Part shown: positions 1 to 5,654 of the stretch, in pieces | Numbering within the stretch: the first letter of the stretch is position 1 | Layout of the letters: every line of letters begins with the position of its first letter | Assembly (NCBI GenBank): GCA_024710825.1 | Contig: JANJUA010000099.1 | Location: forward strand, 1-12,316 | DNA length: 12,316 bases | DNA from: Solirubrobacteraceae bacterium | GTDB taxonomy: Bacteria; Actinomycetota; Thermoleophilia; Solirubrobacterales; Solirubrobacteraceae | Direction: 5' to 3' | The notes under the pieces: model-generated | What the model saw: the letters and a program-made list of their open reading frames with translations, nothing else | The model's database searches: none | What the model was told of the DNA's origin: nothing | Program-made: the position numbers and the translations under genes

Positions 1-453
1 CGCGGCCCGGCACCAGAACCACAGCAGGCGCTGGCCGTCGCGCAGCCGCCGGCCCGTGCCGAACGGTCCGGCGGGATCGGCGGCGCCGGCGGTGCCGGCC
101 CGGCGGCCGACCTTGTAGACCCAGCCGGCCTGGCCGCGCGCGGGCTCCCCGCCGACCGCGCTCACGTAGAGCCCGCCGCCGTCGGCGGGGCGGCGCGAGC
201 ACGAGCCGAGGTCACGGACCTGCGTGGCCACGCCGCGGGCGAGCAGCGCTGCCAGCGGCGTGCCGGCGCCGACCGCGCAGCGCCGGCCGCCCGCGACGCG
301 GACCGTGGCCCGCTTGGCCGCGACGTCCTTGGCGGCCGCCGTCGTGCCCTCCTTGCCCACGACCATGGTGGTCACGCGCGGCGCGGCCTCCGCGGCGGCG
401 GGGACGGCGAGCAGGGTGGCGGCGAGCAGGCCGGCGATGCGATGCGAAGTCAT
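1..453 (-). CDS. secreted transcobalamin-like DUF4430 domain protein (partial, runs off left edge)
   Basis: The frame is open for 151 codons from the ATG at 451-453 to the window edge, so the C-terminus is missing. Residues 1-25 form a signal peptide (polar start, then a Leu/Ala-rich core ending PAAAEA). The mature part has three cysteines (one in GGRRCAVGAG, one in DLGSCS, one in WFWCR). A GWVYKVGRRAG segment followed by GPFGTGRRLRDGQ and LLWFWCR matches the C-terminal beta domain of transcobalamin/intrinsic factor (DUF4430 type), where a GW.Y.VNG segment precedes a 'dGD.v.W' strand. A cobalamin riboswitch lies directly upstream and a cobalamin adenosyltransferase is divergent, so a role in binding or capturing corrinoids outside the membrane is likely. 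That role is inferred from context plus fold similarity; cobalamin-binding residues cannot be identified here. A GAGGAAAGG stretch lies about 11 bases before the ATG. Confidence 0.8.
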   Translation of the reverse strand, partial: MTSHRIAGLLAATLLAVPAAAEAAPRVTTMVVGKEGTTAAAKDVAAKRATVRVAGGRRCAVGAGTPLAALLARGVATQVRDLGSCSRRPADGGGLYVSAVGGEPARGQAGWVYKVGRRAGTAGAADPAGPFGTGRRLRDGQRLLWFWCRAA

Positions 454-485
454 GTGGAGGCGCACCCTTTCCTCGAGGTGTCGTG

Positions 486-650
486 TCTCGCGGTCGGAGC
501 AGGTCTCCTGGCTCCCGGGCCCATGTCCCGCGCCTTCCCGGGCTCGCCCAGTGGCCTGCGCGCCCACGACGCGCCTGCGGGTCACATCCCCGGTCACAGT
601 GGCGGGTCCGCGCCGGATTCCCACCGGCTTCCCTTCGCCACCGACCGATT
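486..650 (-). ncRNA. cobalamin (B12) riboswitch aptamer
   Basis: On the minus strand the sequence shows the classic cobalamin aptamer in order: GGGAAGCCGGTGGGAATCCG, then GGACCCGCCACTGT (the GCCACTGT core lies at 603 down to 596), then the B12 box GAGCCAGGAGACCTGCTC around 515-498. The complete set of conserved blocks and the spacing between them make this a confident call. It sits in the 5' leader of the secreted DUF4430 gene, about 40 bases before that start codon, so bound cobalamin should lower its expression. Whether control acts on transcription or on ribosome access is not clear; no U-run terminator is visible between the B12 box and the ATG, which favours control of translation. The ends are approximate. 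Confidence 0.95.
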
Positions 651-669
651 GCGCGTCGAAGTGTACCGT
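641..669 (+). promoter_or_regulatory. candidate promoter of the cobalamin adenosyltransferase gene
   Basis: CCGACC (641-646), a 17-base spacer and TACCGT (664-669) resemble other candidate promoters in this window. The -10 ends 12 bases before the ATG, so the leader would be only a few bases long. Its -10 shares bases 664-665 with the -10 of the opposing promoter. Confidence 0.45.
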
Positions 670-692
670 TGGAAGGCACCGATGACCGTCAA
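660..692 (-). promoter_or_regulatory. candidate promoter of the riboswitch/DUF4430 transcript
   Basis: On the minus strand TTGACG (692-687) and TACACT (665-660) could be -35 and -10 boxes. The 21-base spacer is longer than ideal, so the -35 is uncertain. A start near 653 would put the RNA 5' end just ahead of the riboswitch aptamer, as expected. The -35 lies inside the first codons of the divergent adenosyltransferase gene. Confidence 0.4.
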
Positions 693-1269
693 CCTCACAC
701 GCATCTACACGAAGCTCGGCGACAAGGGCGAGACCCACCTCGGCGACATGAGCCGGGTGCCGAAGACCCACCCTCGGATCGAGGCCTACGGCGTGGTCGA
801 CGAGCTCAACGCGCTGCTGGGGCTAGCGATCGCGAGCGGGTCGCTCCCGGAGCCGCACGCCGAGTGGATGCGGCGGGTGCAGAACGACCTCTTCGACGTG
901 GGCGCCGACCTGTCGGTGCCGGAGACCGACGACCCCGACGCCCGCGAGCGGCTGCGCGTGCTCCCGGAGCAGATCACCTGGCTGGAGGAGCGCTGCGACG
1001 AGGTGAACGCGACGGTGGCGCCGCTGCGGTCCTTCGTGCTGCCGGGCGGGACGCTCGGAGCGGCGCACCTGCACGTCTGCCGGACCGTGTGCCGGCGAGC
1101 GGAGCGGCGCGCGCTGAGCGTCGAGGACGCCAACCCCGAGATCGTGCGCTACCTCAACCGGCTGTCGGACCTGCTGTTCATCCTCAGCCGGGCCGCGAAC
1201 GGGGGCGGCGCCGAGCCGCTGTGGGAGCCCGGCCGCTACCGCTCGTCGCCGGAGCAGGACTCCGCGTAG
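682..1269 (+). CDS. pduO: PduO-type cob(I)alamin adenosyltransferase
   Basis: This 195-aa protein transfers the adenosyl group of ATP to cob(I)alamin to give adenosylcobalamin, the cofactor of isomerases such as methylmalonyl-CoA mutase. It is normally a cytoplasmic homotrimeric helical-bundle enzyme. The family's marks are all present: the ATP-binding N-terminus IYTKLGDKGET, then YGVVDELNALLG, VLPGG in the middle, the helix with RTVCRRAERRAL, and the near-terminal NRLSDLLFILSRAAN. The length is normal for the family. The ATG at 682 was chosen because the family motif starts within ten residues and GGAAGG lies five bases upstream; longer in-frame extensions run through riboswitch DNA. The gene is divergent from the riboswitch-controlled DUF4430 gene, and its 3' end overlaps the convergent esterase by 34 bases. 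Confidence 0.95.
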   Translation: MTVNLTRIYTKLGDKGETHLGDMSRVPKTHPRIEAYGVVDELNALLGLAIASGSLPEPHAEWMRRVQNDLFDVGADLSVPETDDPDARERLRVLPEQITWLEERCDEVNATVAPLRSFVLPGGTLGAAHLHVCRTVCRRAERRALSVEDANPEIVRYLNRLSDLLFILSRAANGGGAEPLWEPGRYRSSPEQDSA

Positions 1270-2054
1270 AAGCGCAGGTAGGCGCGCAGGTGCGCGCGCC
1301 AGTAGTCGGCGTCGTGGCCGCCGTCGGACACCCGCGGCTCGATCCCCAGCCCTTCGGCGAAGGCCCGCACCCCGGGCACGAACGGGTCGGAGCGCCCGAC
1401 GTCGATCCACAGCGGCTGCGACGTGAACGCCTCCGGGTCGCTGCGCGCGGCGCCGACGACGTCGTGGCGCGCGAAGTCCTCGGCGTCGTCGAAGGCGCCG
1501 GGCGCGGTCTCCGCGCCGCTGCGCCACAGCGCCGGCGAGTGCGCGCCGACCGCGCAGAAGCGCCCCGGATGGCGACGGGCGATGTGCAGGGCGCCGAAGC
1601 CGCCCATCGAGATCCCGCCGATCGCCACCCGGTCGAGGTCGACCGGCATCCGCCTAGCCGCGAGCGGGATCACCTCCCCCACGACGTAGCGCTCCCAGTC
1701 GCCGCCGTCGCGGTCGTGCCAGTAGGACGAGACGCCGCCGCTCGGGAACGCCACGACGGGCGCGTCGTCGCCGAGCTCCTCCAGCGCGGCGTAGAGCGCC
1801 TCGCCGAGGTTGCTCTCGTGACCGTCCTCACCGCGCCCGTGGAGGAAGACGAGCAGCGGCCGACGCTCGCCCTCCTCGATCCCGGCGGGCTCCACCAGCG
1901 TCACCGGCAGCGGGTCCATCCCGGGGACGTGGCGGCTGTCGATCTCGACCGTCTCGACGTCGGCGCCGCGCGTGTCCTCGCCGACCAGCCGCCAGCCGAG
2001 CGCGGCGATCCCGGCTGCCAGCAGCAGCACCGCGACGGCGATGGCGAGCCGCAT
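1236..2054 (-). CDS. membrane-anchored alpha/beta-hydrolase (esterase D / feruloyl esterase-like)
   Basis: The 272-aa protein starts with an uncleaved-looking hydrophobic anchor (residues 3-22), so the enzyme probably faces the outside of the cell. The alpha/beta-hydrolase signature is clear: LLVFLHGRGEDG (67-78) forms the oxyanion-hole region, GGISMGGFGA carries the nucleophile Ser149, and the likely remaining triad members are Asp223 (in GRSDPF) and His247 (in DGGHD). This matches putative esterases of the PF00756 type, which include acyl esterases and mycolyltransferase relatives; the substrate cannot be read from the sequence. The ATG at 2054 was chosen because the anchor begins there. 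It directly follows a TGA that ends a 12-codon frame (see the separate entry). The 3' end overlaps the adenosyltransferase by 34 bases, with no other sign of a shared function. Confidence 0.85.
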   Translation of the reverse strand: MRLAIAVAVLLLAAGIAALGWRLVGEDTRGADVETVEIDSRHVPGMDPLPVTLVEPAGIEEGERRPLLVFLHGRGEDGHESNLGEALYAALEELGDDAPVVAFPSGGVSSYWHDRDGGDWERYVVGEVIPLAARRMPVDLDRVAIGGISMGGFGALHIARRHPGRFCAVGAHSPALWRSGAETAPGAFDDAEDFARHDVVGAARSDPEAFTSQPLWIDVGRSDPFVPGVRAFAEGLGIEPRVSDGGHDADYWRAHLRAYLRFYAESCSGDER

Positions 2055-2090
2055 TCAGCGGCGCGGCCGGGCGGCGGTCGAGGCGGTCAT
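2055..2090 (-). CDS. possible leaderless 11-aa upstream ORF before the esterase
   Basis: A minus-strand ATG at 2090 opens 11 codons (MTASTAARPRR) and stops at a TGA that directly abuts the esterase ATG. It begins 7 bases after a TACGTT box, which itself has CTGACC 17 bases upstream. A leaderless transcript would therefore start at this mini-ORF, and the esterase, which has no Shine-Dalgarno, could be translated by reinitiation. The peptide itself looks non-functional. This is inference; the frame could simply be leader RNA. Confidence 0.35.
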   Translation of the reverse strand: MTASTAARPRR

Positions 2091-2097
2091 GTCGGCG

Positions 2098-2126
2098 AAC
2101 GTACCGGGCCGGGCGGTCGAGGTCAG
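2098..2126 (-). promoter_or_regulatory. candidate promoter of the esterase
   Basis: On the minus strand, CTGACC (2126-2121), a 17-base spacer and TACGTT (2103-2098) make a good promoter match. The predicted RNA start falls at or next to the ATG of the mini-ORF at 2090. Confidence 0.45.
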
Positions 2127-2127
2127 G

Positions 2128-2133
2128 TAGCGT
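2128..2133 (+). promoter_or_regulatory. candidate -10 box (TAGCGT) of the 88-aa gene
   Basis: TAGCGT ends 8 bases before the ATG at 2142. The identical hexamer stands 7-8 bases before two other starts in this window (2499 and 9253). No convincing -35 is seen. The expected RNA start would be at the start codon. Confidence 0.4.
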
Positions 2134-2141
2134 CGCGAGCC

Positions 2142-2408
2142 ATGGACTTTCCGCAGACGCATCACACGAACACCGGGCGCCCGGTCCGGGTGGACCGCAC
2201 TGCCGACGGCACCGTGACCTTCACGGACGGCGACGCTCGCCTCGCGACCCTCACGCCCGCGGGCGGCGGCGAGTGGCGCCTGACCCTGCCGGACGGCGAG
2301 GCGTTCGAGCTCCATGCCGCCCTGGACGCCCCGCCGATCGCGGCCGCGATCGTGCAGATCGACGTCCACGAGGACGAGGGCGACGACACGAGCGGCGCCG
2401 ACGACTGA
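2142..2408 (+). CDS. hypothetical 88-aa acidic protein
   Basis: I do not recognise a family. The protein is small and soluble with no signal peptide or membrane segment. It begins MDFPQTHHTNTGRPVRVDR, continues with beta-rich text containing short repeats around Asp-Gly (TADGTVTFTDGDA, LTLPDGEAF), and ends in a strongly acidic tail (HEDEGDDTSGADD). The ATG at 2142 is supported by the TAGCGT box 8 bases upstream and by the promoter of the divergent esterase just beyond it; longer in-frame extensions are antisense to the esterase. There is no Shine-Dalgarno, in keeping with leaderless expression. A short GC-rich hairpin follows the stop. Confidence 0.65.
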   Translation: MDFPQTHHTNTGRPVRVDRTADGTVTFTDGDARLATLTPAGGGEWRLTLPDGEAFELHAALDAPPIAAAIVQIDVHEDEGDDTSGADD

Positions 2409-2429
2409 GCGCGGGGCCGGCGCGAGGCA

Positions 2430-2448
2430 CCGGCGGCTCGCTCGCCGG
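2430..2448 (+). terminator. possible GC-rich hairpin after the 88-aa gene
   Basis: CCGGCG (2430-2435) pairs with CGCCGG (2443-2448) across a 7-base loop, 21 bases after the stop codon. There is no U-run, and such short stems arise by chance in DNA this GC-rich, so the call is weak. Confidence 0.25.
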
Positions 2449-2458
2449 CCGGCACGTC

Positions 2459-2490
2459 CGGTCGACCGTCGGGCGAGCAGCCGCTAGCGT
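2459..2490 (+). promoter_or_regulatory. candidate promoter with palindrome at -35, upstream of the 56-aa gene
   Basis: TCGACC (2462-2467), a 17-base spacer and TAGCGT (2485-2490) precede the GTG at 2499 by 8 bases. The -35 lies inside a perfect 10-bp palindrome, CGGTCGACCG (2459-2468), which could be an operator or chance. Confidence 0.45.
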
Positions 2491-2498
2491 CCGCCGAC

Positions 2499-2669
2499 GT
2501 GTCCGCGCGCGCCCTCTGGATCCTCGGCCTCTCCCTCGTCGCGATCGCGCTCGTGCTGGCGATCGCCGGCGCTGCCGAGCCGGTGGCGCTCGTGCTCGGG
2601 TTCGTCGGGGGCGCGATCAACCTCGTCGCCGCGACGCGCGGCACGCTGCGGCGCGCACGCGGCCGCTGA
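2499..2669 (+). CDS. small two-helix membrane protein, 56 aa
   Basis: The GTG at 2499 opens a 57-codon frame ending at a TGA (2667-2669). Two hydrophobic helices (about residues 6-23 and 28-43) are joined by a short AAEP turn. The C-terminus is strongly basic (TRGTLRRARGR), so it should stay in the cytoplasm and both ends should be inside. No family is recognised. Three things support it as a real gene: a promoter-like box 8 bases before the start, a clean hydrophobic pattern, and a stop codon placed symmetrically in a strong hairpin shared with the convergent cytochrome gene. The absence of a Shine-Dalgarno fits leaderless expression. Confidence 0.6.
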   Translation: MSARALWILGLSLVAIALVLAIAGAAEPVALVLGFVGGAINLVAATRGTLRRARGR

Positions 2670-2688
2670 GCCGCGCGCTCAGCGGCCG
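2660..2688. terminator. bidirectional hairpin terminator between convergent genes
   Basis: CGGCCGCTGAGC (2660-2671) and GCTCAGCGGCCG (2677-2688) form a perfect 12-bp inverted repeat with a 5-base loop. The stop codon of the 56-aa gene lies in the left arm and the stop codon of the opposing cytochrome gene lies in the right arm, so both genes end in Gly-Arg-stop within the same stem. There is no U-run, so it may work as a GC-rich actinobacterial terminator or as a 3'-end stabiliser. Confidence 0.75.
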
Positions 2689-3158
2689 GCGACGGCCGCC
2701 ACGTAGTCGGCGACCCCCTGGGCCTCCGCCCCGGTCACCAGACCGGGCGGCATGTAGCCGTGGCCTCGGGAGCGGCCCTTCTCGATCGCGTCGGCCACGA
2801 GCGGCGCGGCCGGGCGGATGGTGTCGAGGTCCGGTCCGACCTTGCCCACGGCGTTCGACGCGGCCAGCGCATGGCACTGCGCGCAGCGCGCCGCGAACTG
2901 CTGGCGTCCCTCGACCTGCGCCTCGGTCAGCTTGACCCCGCCCCGCGCTCGCTCGTCGGCCTGGGTGCCGTCGAGGATGGCGAGCGTCGGCAGGACCACG
3001 CCGAAGGCGACCAGGAAGACGGTCAGGGTGACCGTGAAGCGGTGACGATTGATCTCGACGCCGCGTCGGCGCAGCCCCAGGTAGGCGCCCACGGCAACCA
3101 CGCCGATCGCCAGGTCGGCGCCGAGCGCGACGAGGATCGACGTCGCGGTGGAGTCCAT
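2679..3158 (-). CDS. membrane-anchored monoheme cytochrome c (second of pair)
   Basis: The 159-aa protein has two N-terminal membrane helices (about residues 8-29 and 42-62), then a class I cytochrome c domain facing the outside. The heme is attached at C92-A-Q-C95-H96, and Met136 in the YMPPGL segment is the likely sixth ligand. The end, GVADYVAAVAGR, is the usual last helix. The start is an ATG that directly follows the TAG of the preceding cytochrome gene (TAGATG), so the two are translationally coupled. It is the last gene of the heme-copper oxidoreductase operon and most likely delivers electrons to the CuA subunit. Its C-terminal domain is clearly related to the cytochrome encoded just upstream, consistent with gene duplication. 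Its 3' end lies in the shared hairpin. Confidence 0.9.
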   Translation of the reverse strand: MDSTATSILVALGADLAIGVVAVGAYLGLRRRGVEINRHRFTVTLTVFLVAFGVVLPTLAILDGTQADERARGGVKLTEAQVEGRQQFAARCAQCHALAASNAVGKVGPDLDTIRPAAPLVADAIEKGRSRGHGYMPPGLVTGAEAQGVADYVAAVAGR

Positions 3159-3638
3159 CTATCCGCCCGCGACCTTCGCGACGTACTCCGCGACCTGCTG
3201 GGCCTCGTCACCCTCGAGCAGCCCGGCGGGCATCGCTCCGGTCCCCGTGCCGCCCGTCGCGATCGCGGCCTGCACGCGCGCCGCGTCGGGCTTGAGGTCG
3301 TCGAGGTTCGGGCCGACGGGGCTGCTCGTCCCCGCCTCGGCCAGGACGTGACAGCCGCCGCAGGAGGCGACGAACGTCTGGCGCCCCGGATCCTCGGGCT
3401 CGGCCGGGGTCTCGGCGGCCTTGTCGCCCGCCTCCGGCTCGGCCGGCTGCTGGGCGGTCACCGGCGTCCGCTCGGCCTGGCGCTCGCCCTCGTCCTTGCC
3501 CAGCAGCCAGGCGAACACGATCAGCAACGCGACCAGCGTGCCGACCCAGGCGCCCAGCAGCCAGGGCCCGGCCCCGCCGGGACGGCGGGTGGGCGGCGAC
3601 GCAGAGCCGCCGCTCGGATCCGCTGGCTCGATCGTCAT
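3159..3638 (-). CDS. membrane-anchored monoheme cytochrome c (first of pair)
   Basis: This 159-aa protein has a Pro-rich cytoplasmic N-terminus, one membrane helix (about residues 26-47), a Glu/Pro/Ala-rich linker (48-85) and a class I cytochrome c domain. The heme site is C93-G-G-C96-H97, and Met136 in GAMPAGL is the likely sixth ligand. The ATG at 3638 is preferred over an in-frame TTG ten codons upstream because GGAGG lies 11 bases before it and it starts 7 bases after the stop of subunit I, so the ribosome site sits in the end of that gene. The long flexible linker could let the heme domain move between a donor complex and the CuA site. It is likely an electron shuttle of the adjacent oxidoreductase. 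The length and domain match the following cytochrome. Confidence 0.9.
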   Translation of the reverse strand: MTIEPADPSGGSASPPTRRPGGAGPWLLGAWVGTLVALLIVFAWLLGKDEGERQAERTPVTAQQPAEPEAGDKAAETPAEPEDPGRQTFVASCGGCHVLAEAGTSSPVGPNLDDLKPDAARVQAAIATGGTGTGAMPAGLLEGDEAQQVAEYVAKVAGG

Positions 3639-3645
3639 CTGCGCA

Positions 3646-5646
3646 TCACCCTCCGACTCCTCCGGCAAACGCCAGTCCCATAGCCACCGACAACACGAAG
3701 ATCGCCACCCCGGAGGCGCGGCCGAAGCGGACGCTCGCCCACCCGGTGATCAGACCGAGCACGACGATGCCCCAGTGGAAGAGCAGATGGAGCGGCTCGT
3801 TGCCCTCGAGCGGGTCGTAGATCGCCGGGGTCATCACGAGCAGCATCACCACCGGCGCCGCCACGACGGCGAGCAGCGCCCACCACGTCATGCCGCCGTA
3901 CACGGGCCGCACGAGCGCCAGGCGCGAGGCGACGCCGAGGCCGACGAGGCCGCCGAGCGCGAACTGCGCCGCATGGCTGAGGTGGTGCGCCTCGGCGGAG
4001 CGCTCGGCCAGCTCGACGGCCTCGGGCAGCAGCGACAGGGCGCAGACCACGGCGAGGCCGGAGACGACGGCGAACCCGGCGTTCGTCGTCACCGGGGGCA
4101 CGAGCACCCGGCGCGGCTCGGGATCGCGCTCCGGCGCGAGCGTCTCGGCGCGTCGGCCGCGGGCCTGGAGCAGGAGCCGCACCGTGGTGACGAGGAACAG
4201 CACCACGCCGGCCAACACGAGCAGCGCGCCCACGGAGCCCACGACGTCGTAGGCCTGGGTGCCGGGCGGGTGCTCGGCGTAGCGGCGCGGCACGCCCAGG
4301 GCGCCCGCGGCGTACCACGCGCCGACGAACAGGTAGCCGCCGACGACCAGCAGCGCGGGGACGGCGATCGCCACCCAGCGCGGGGCGGCGCGCCCGGCGG
4401 CTCGCTCGGTGAGGTGCGCGACGAACGCGAGCGCCCACATCATCACGCCGAGCAGCAGGTAGGTGTGGAAGTGCGCGGGCACCCACAACGTGTTGTGCAG
4501 CGTGAAGTTGACCGGGATCAGCGAGTCCAGCACGGCGCCCACGCCGCCGATCGCCCAGCCGAGGAACCCGAGGTAGAACAGCGTCGAGGCGAGCGTCCAC
4601 CGGTAGAGCGAGCCCCAGATGAGCATCATCCCCGTGTAGATCGTCACCACGGCGACCGGGATCGCCGCCGCCGACGAGGCGCCCATCGAGACGTACTGGG
4701 CCCAGCCCGGCTGGGCGAAGTCCATGTAGAGGTGGTGCGAGAAGGCTGTCGCGACGAACAGGAGCGTCGCCAGCCAGCCCAGGGCGAGCGGCTTGGTCGT
4801 CTTCCAGGCGCGCCCGGCGTAGCGCGGCAGCAGGACGTAGATCGCGCCGGCGGCCAGGTAGATGATGAGGTTGGCGATCGTGTGGCCCCAGAAGTAGGTC
4901 AGGTTCTTGGCCCACAGCGCGTTGATCACGACGCCGTCGTCGATCGTCCGGTTGAGCATCGCGACCACGATCGCCGTCCCGCCCGCGCTGGCGATCATGC
5001 CGTCGAGCGCGATGACGGTGGCCGCGATCGCCTGCGGCGGCGGCGCCTGCTCCGAGCGGCCGAGCAGGTACGGGATGCCGAGCGCGCCCCCCAGCCCGCC
5101 ATAGCGGTTGGTCGTCACCGTGAACAGCTCGATGCAGTAGAGGAAGAAGCCCGCGCCGACGAGCAGCATGCCGACGAAGAACGTCGCGGTCGCCCAGGTG
5201 GCCCATCCGCCGAGCGGATGGAACGGCAGCGGCGACAGGAACGTCCAGCCGGTCGCGAAACCGCCGACGAGCGACGCCACGAGGACCAGAACCGCGCCGA
5301 CGACCAGGCCGCCGTAGGCCCACAGCAGCCGCTTGGCCGACATCTCGACGACCGGGCGCAGCACGAACCAGAGCGCGCCCATCATCACGAGCAGCGCTCC
5401 CACGAGCATCCCGGCGCCGTGCAGCGTCAGCAGGCGGTAGTACCAGGCGTCCGGTATCCCCACCAGGTCGGCCTGCGACATCCGCATGGCGATGCCCAGG
5501 AGCATCATCACGAGGAAGAGCGCCACGCCGGTCCCGGCGCACAGCCAGGCGACGCGACGCTCGACGACGGTCGCCGGCCCCTGCTCATGCGGGAGCGGGT
5601 GCGTCTGCGGCTGTTGCTGGACGACCTCGGTCGCGGTGGCGTGCAT
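3646..5646 (-). CDS. heme-copper oxidoreductase subunit I, ba3-like, without the active-site Tyr (candidate NO reductase)
   Basis: The 666-aa polytopic membrane protein is the catalytic subunit of a heme-copper oxidoreductase. The metal ligands visible are: low-spin heme His76 (LTLHGAGM) and His394, high-spin heme His392 (in HNTLWVPAHFH), and CuB His255 (YFWGH), His304 and His305 (FSHH). The HNTLWVPAHFH and IYVLLPRYAG segments resemble ba3-type (B-family) oxidases. Oxygen reductases of the A and B families have Tyr four residues after the first CuB His (GHPEVY, GHPIVY); here it is GHTIAN, giving Asn259. The cbb3-type Tyr position (six before the His pair) is Val298. Loss of this Tyr is typical of nitric oxide reductases of the superfamily, so NO reduction is likely but unproven. 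Residues from about 520 add further membrane helices of unknown role, including a His-rich AEAHHLSHAAQF segment. The ATG at 5646 follows AGGAG by five bases. Confidence 0.85.
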   Translation of the reverse strand: MHATATEVVQQQPQTHPLPHEQGPATVVERRVAWLCAGTGVALFLVMMLLGIAMRMSQADLVGIPDAWYYRLLTLHGAGMLVGALLVMMGALWFVLRPVVEMSAKRLLWAYGGLVVGAVLVLVASLVGGFATGWTFLSPLPFHPLGGWATWATATFFVGMLLVGAGFFLYCIELFTVTTNRYGGLGGALGIPYLLGRSEQAPPPQAIAATVIALDGMIASAGGTAIVVAMLNRTIDDGVVINALWAKNLTYFWGHTIANLIIYLAAGAIYVLLPRYAGRAWKTTKPLALGWLATLLFVATAFSHHLYMDFAQPGWAQYVSMGASSAAAIPVAVVTIYTGMMLIWGSLYRWTLASTLFYLGFLGWAIGGVGAVLDSLIPVNFTLHNTLWVPAHFHTYLLLGVMMWALAFVAHLTERAAGRAAPRWVAIAVPALLVVGGYLFVGAWYAAGALGVPRRYAEHPPGTQAYDVVGSVGALLVLAGVVLFLVTTVRLLLQARGRRAETLAPERDPEPRRVLVPPVTTNAGFAVVSGLAVVCALSLLPEAVELAERSAEAHHLSHAAQFALGGLVGLGVASRLALVRPVYGGMTWWALLAVVAAPVVMLLVMTPAIYDPLEGNEPLHLLFHWGIVVLGLITGWASVRFGRASGVAIFVLSVAMGLAFAGGVGG

Positions 5647-5654
5647 ACCGGCTC

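Noticed and set aside
1..453. Possibility that the riboswitch controls the adenosyltransferase
   Set aside because: The aptamer reads on the minus strand, away from the adenosyltransferase, and leads directly into the DUF4430 gene.
2074..2122. Direct repeat gcggtcgagg at 2074-2083 and 2113-2122
   Set aside because: Ten-base repeats in GC-rich DNA 39 bases apart are not convincing without further copies near promoters; noted only.
483..2408. A 641-codon plus-strand frame
   Set aside because: Only its last 88 codons look like a gene. The rest is Arg/Ala/Gly-rich and runs through the riboswitch and other frames of the adenosyltransferase and esterase, as expected from high GC.
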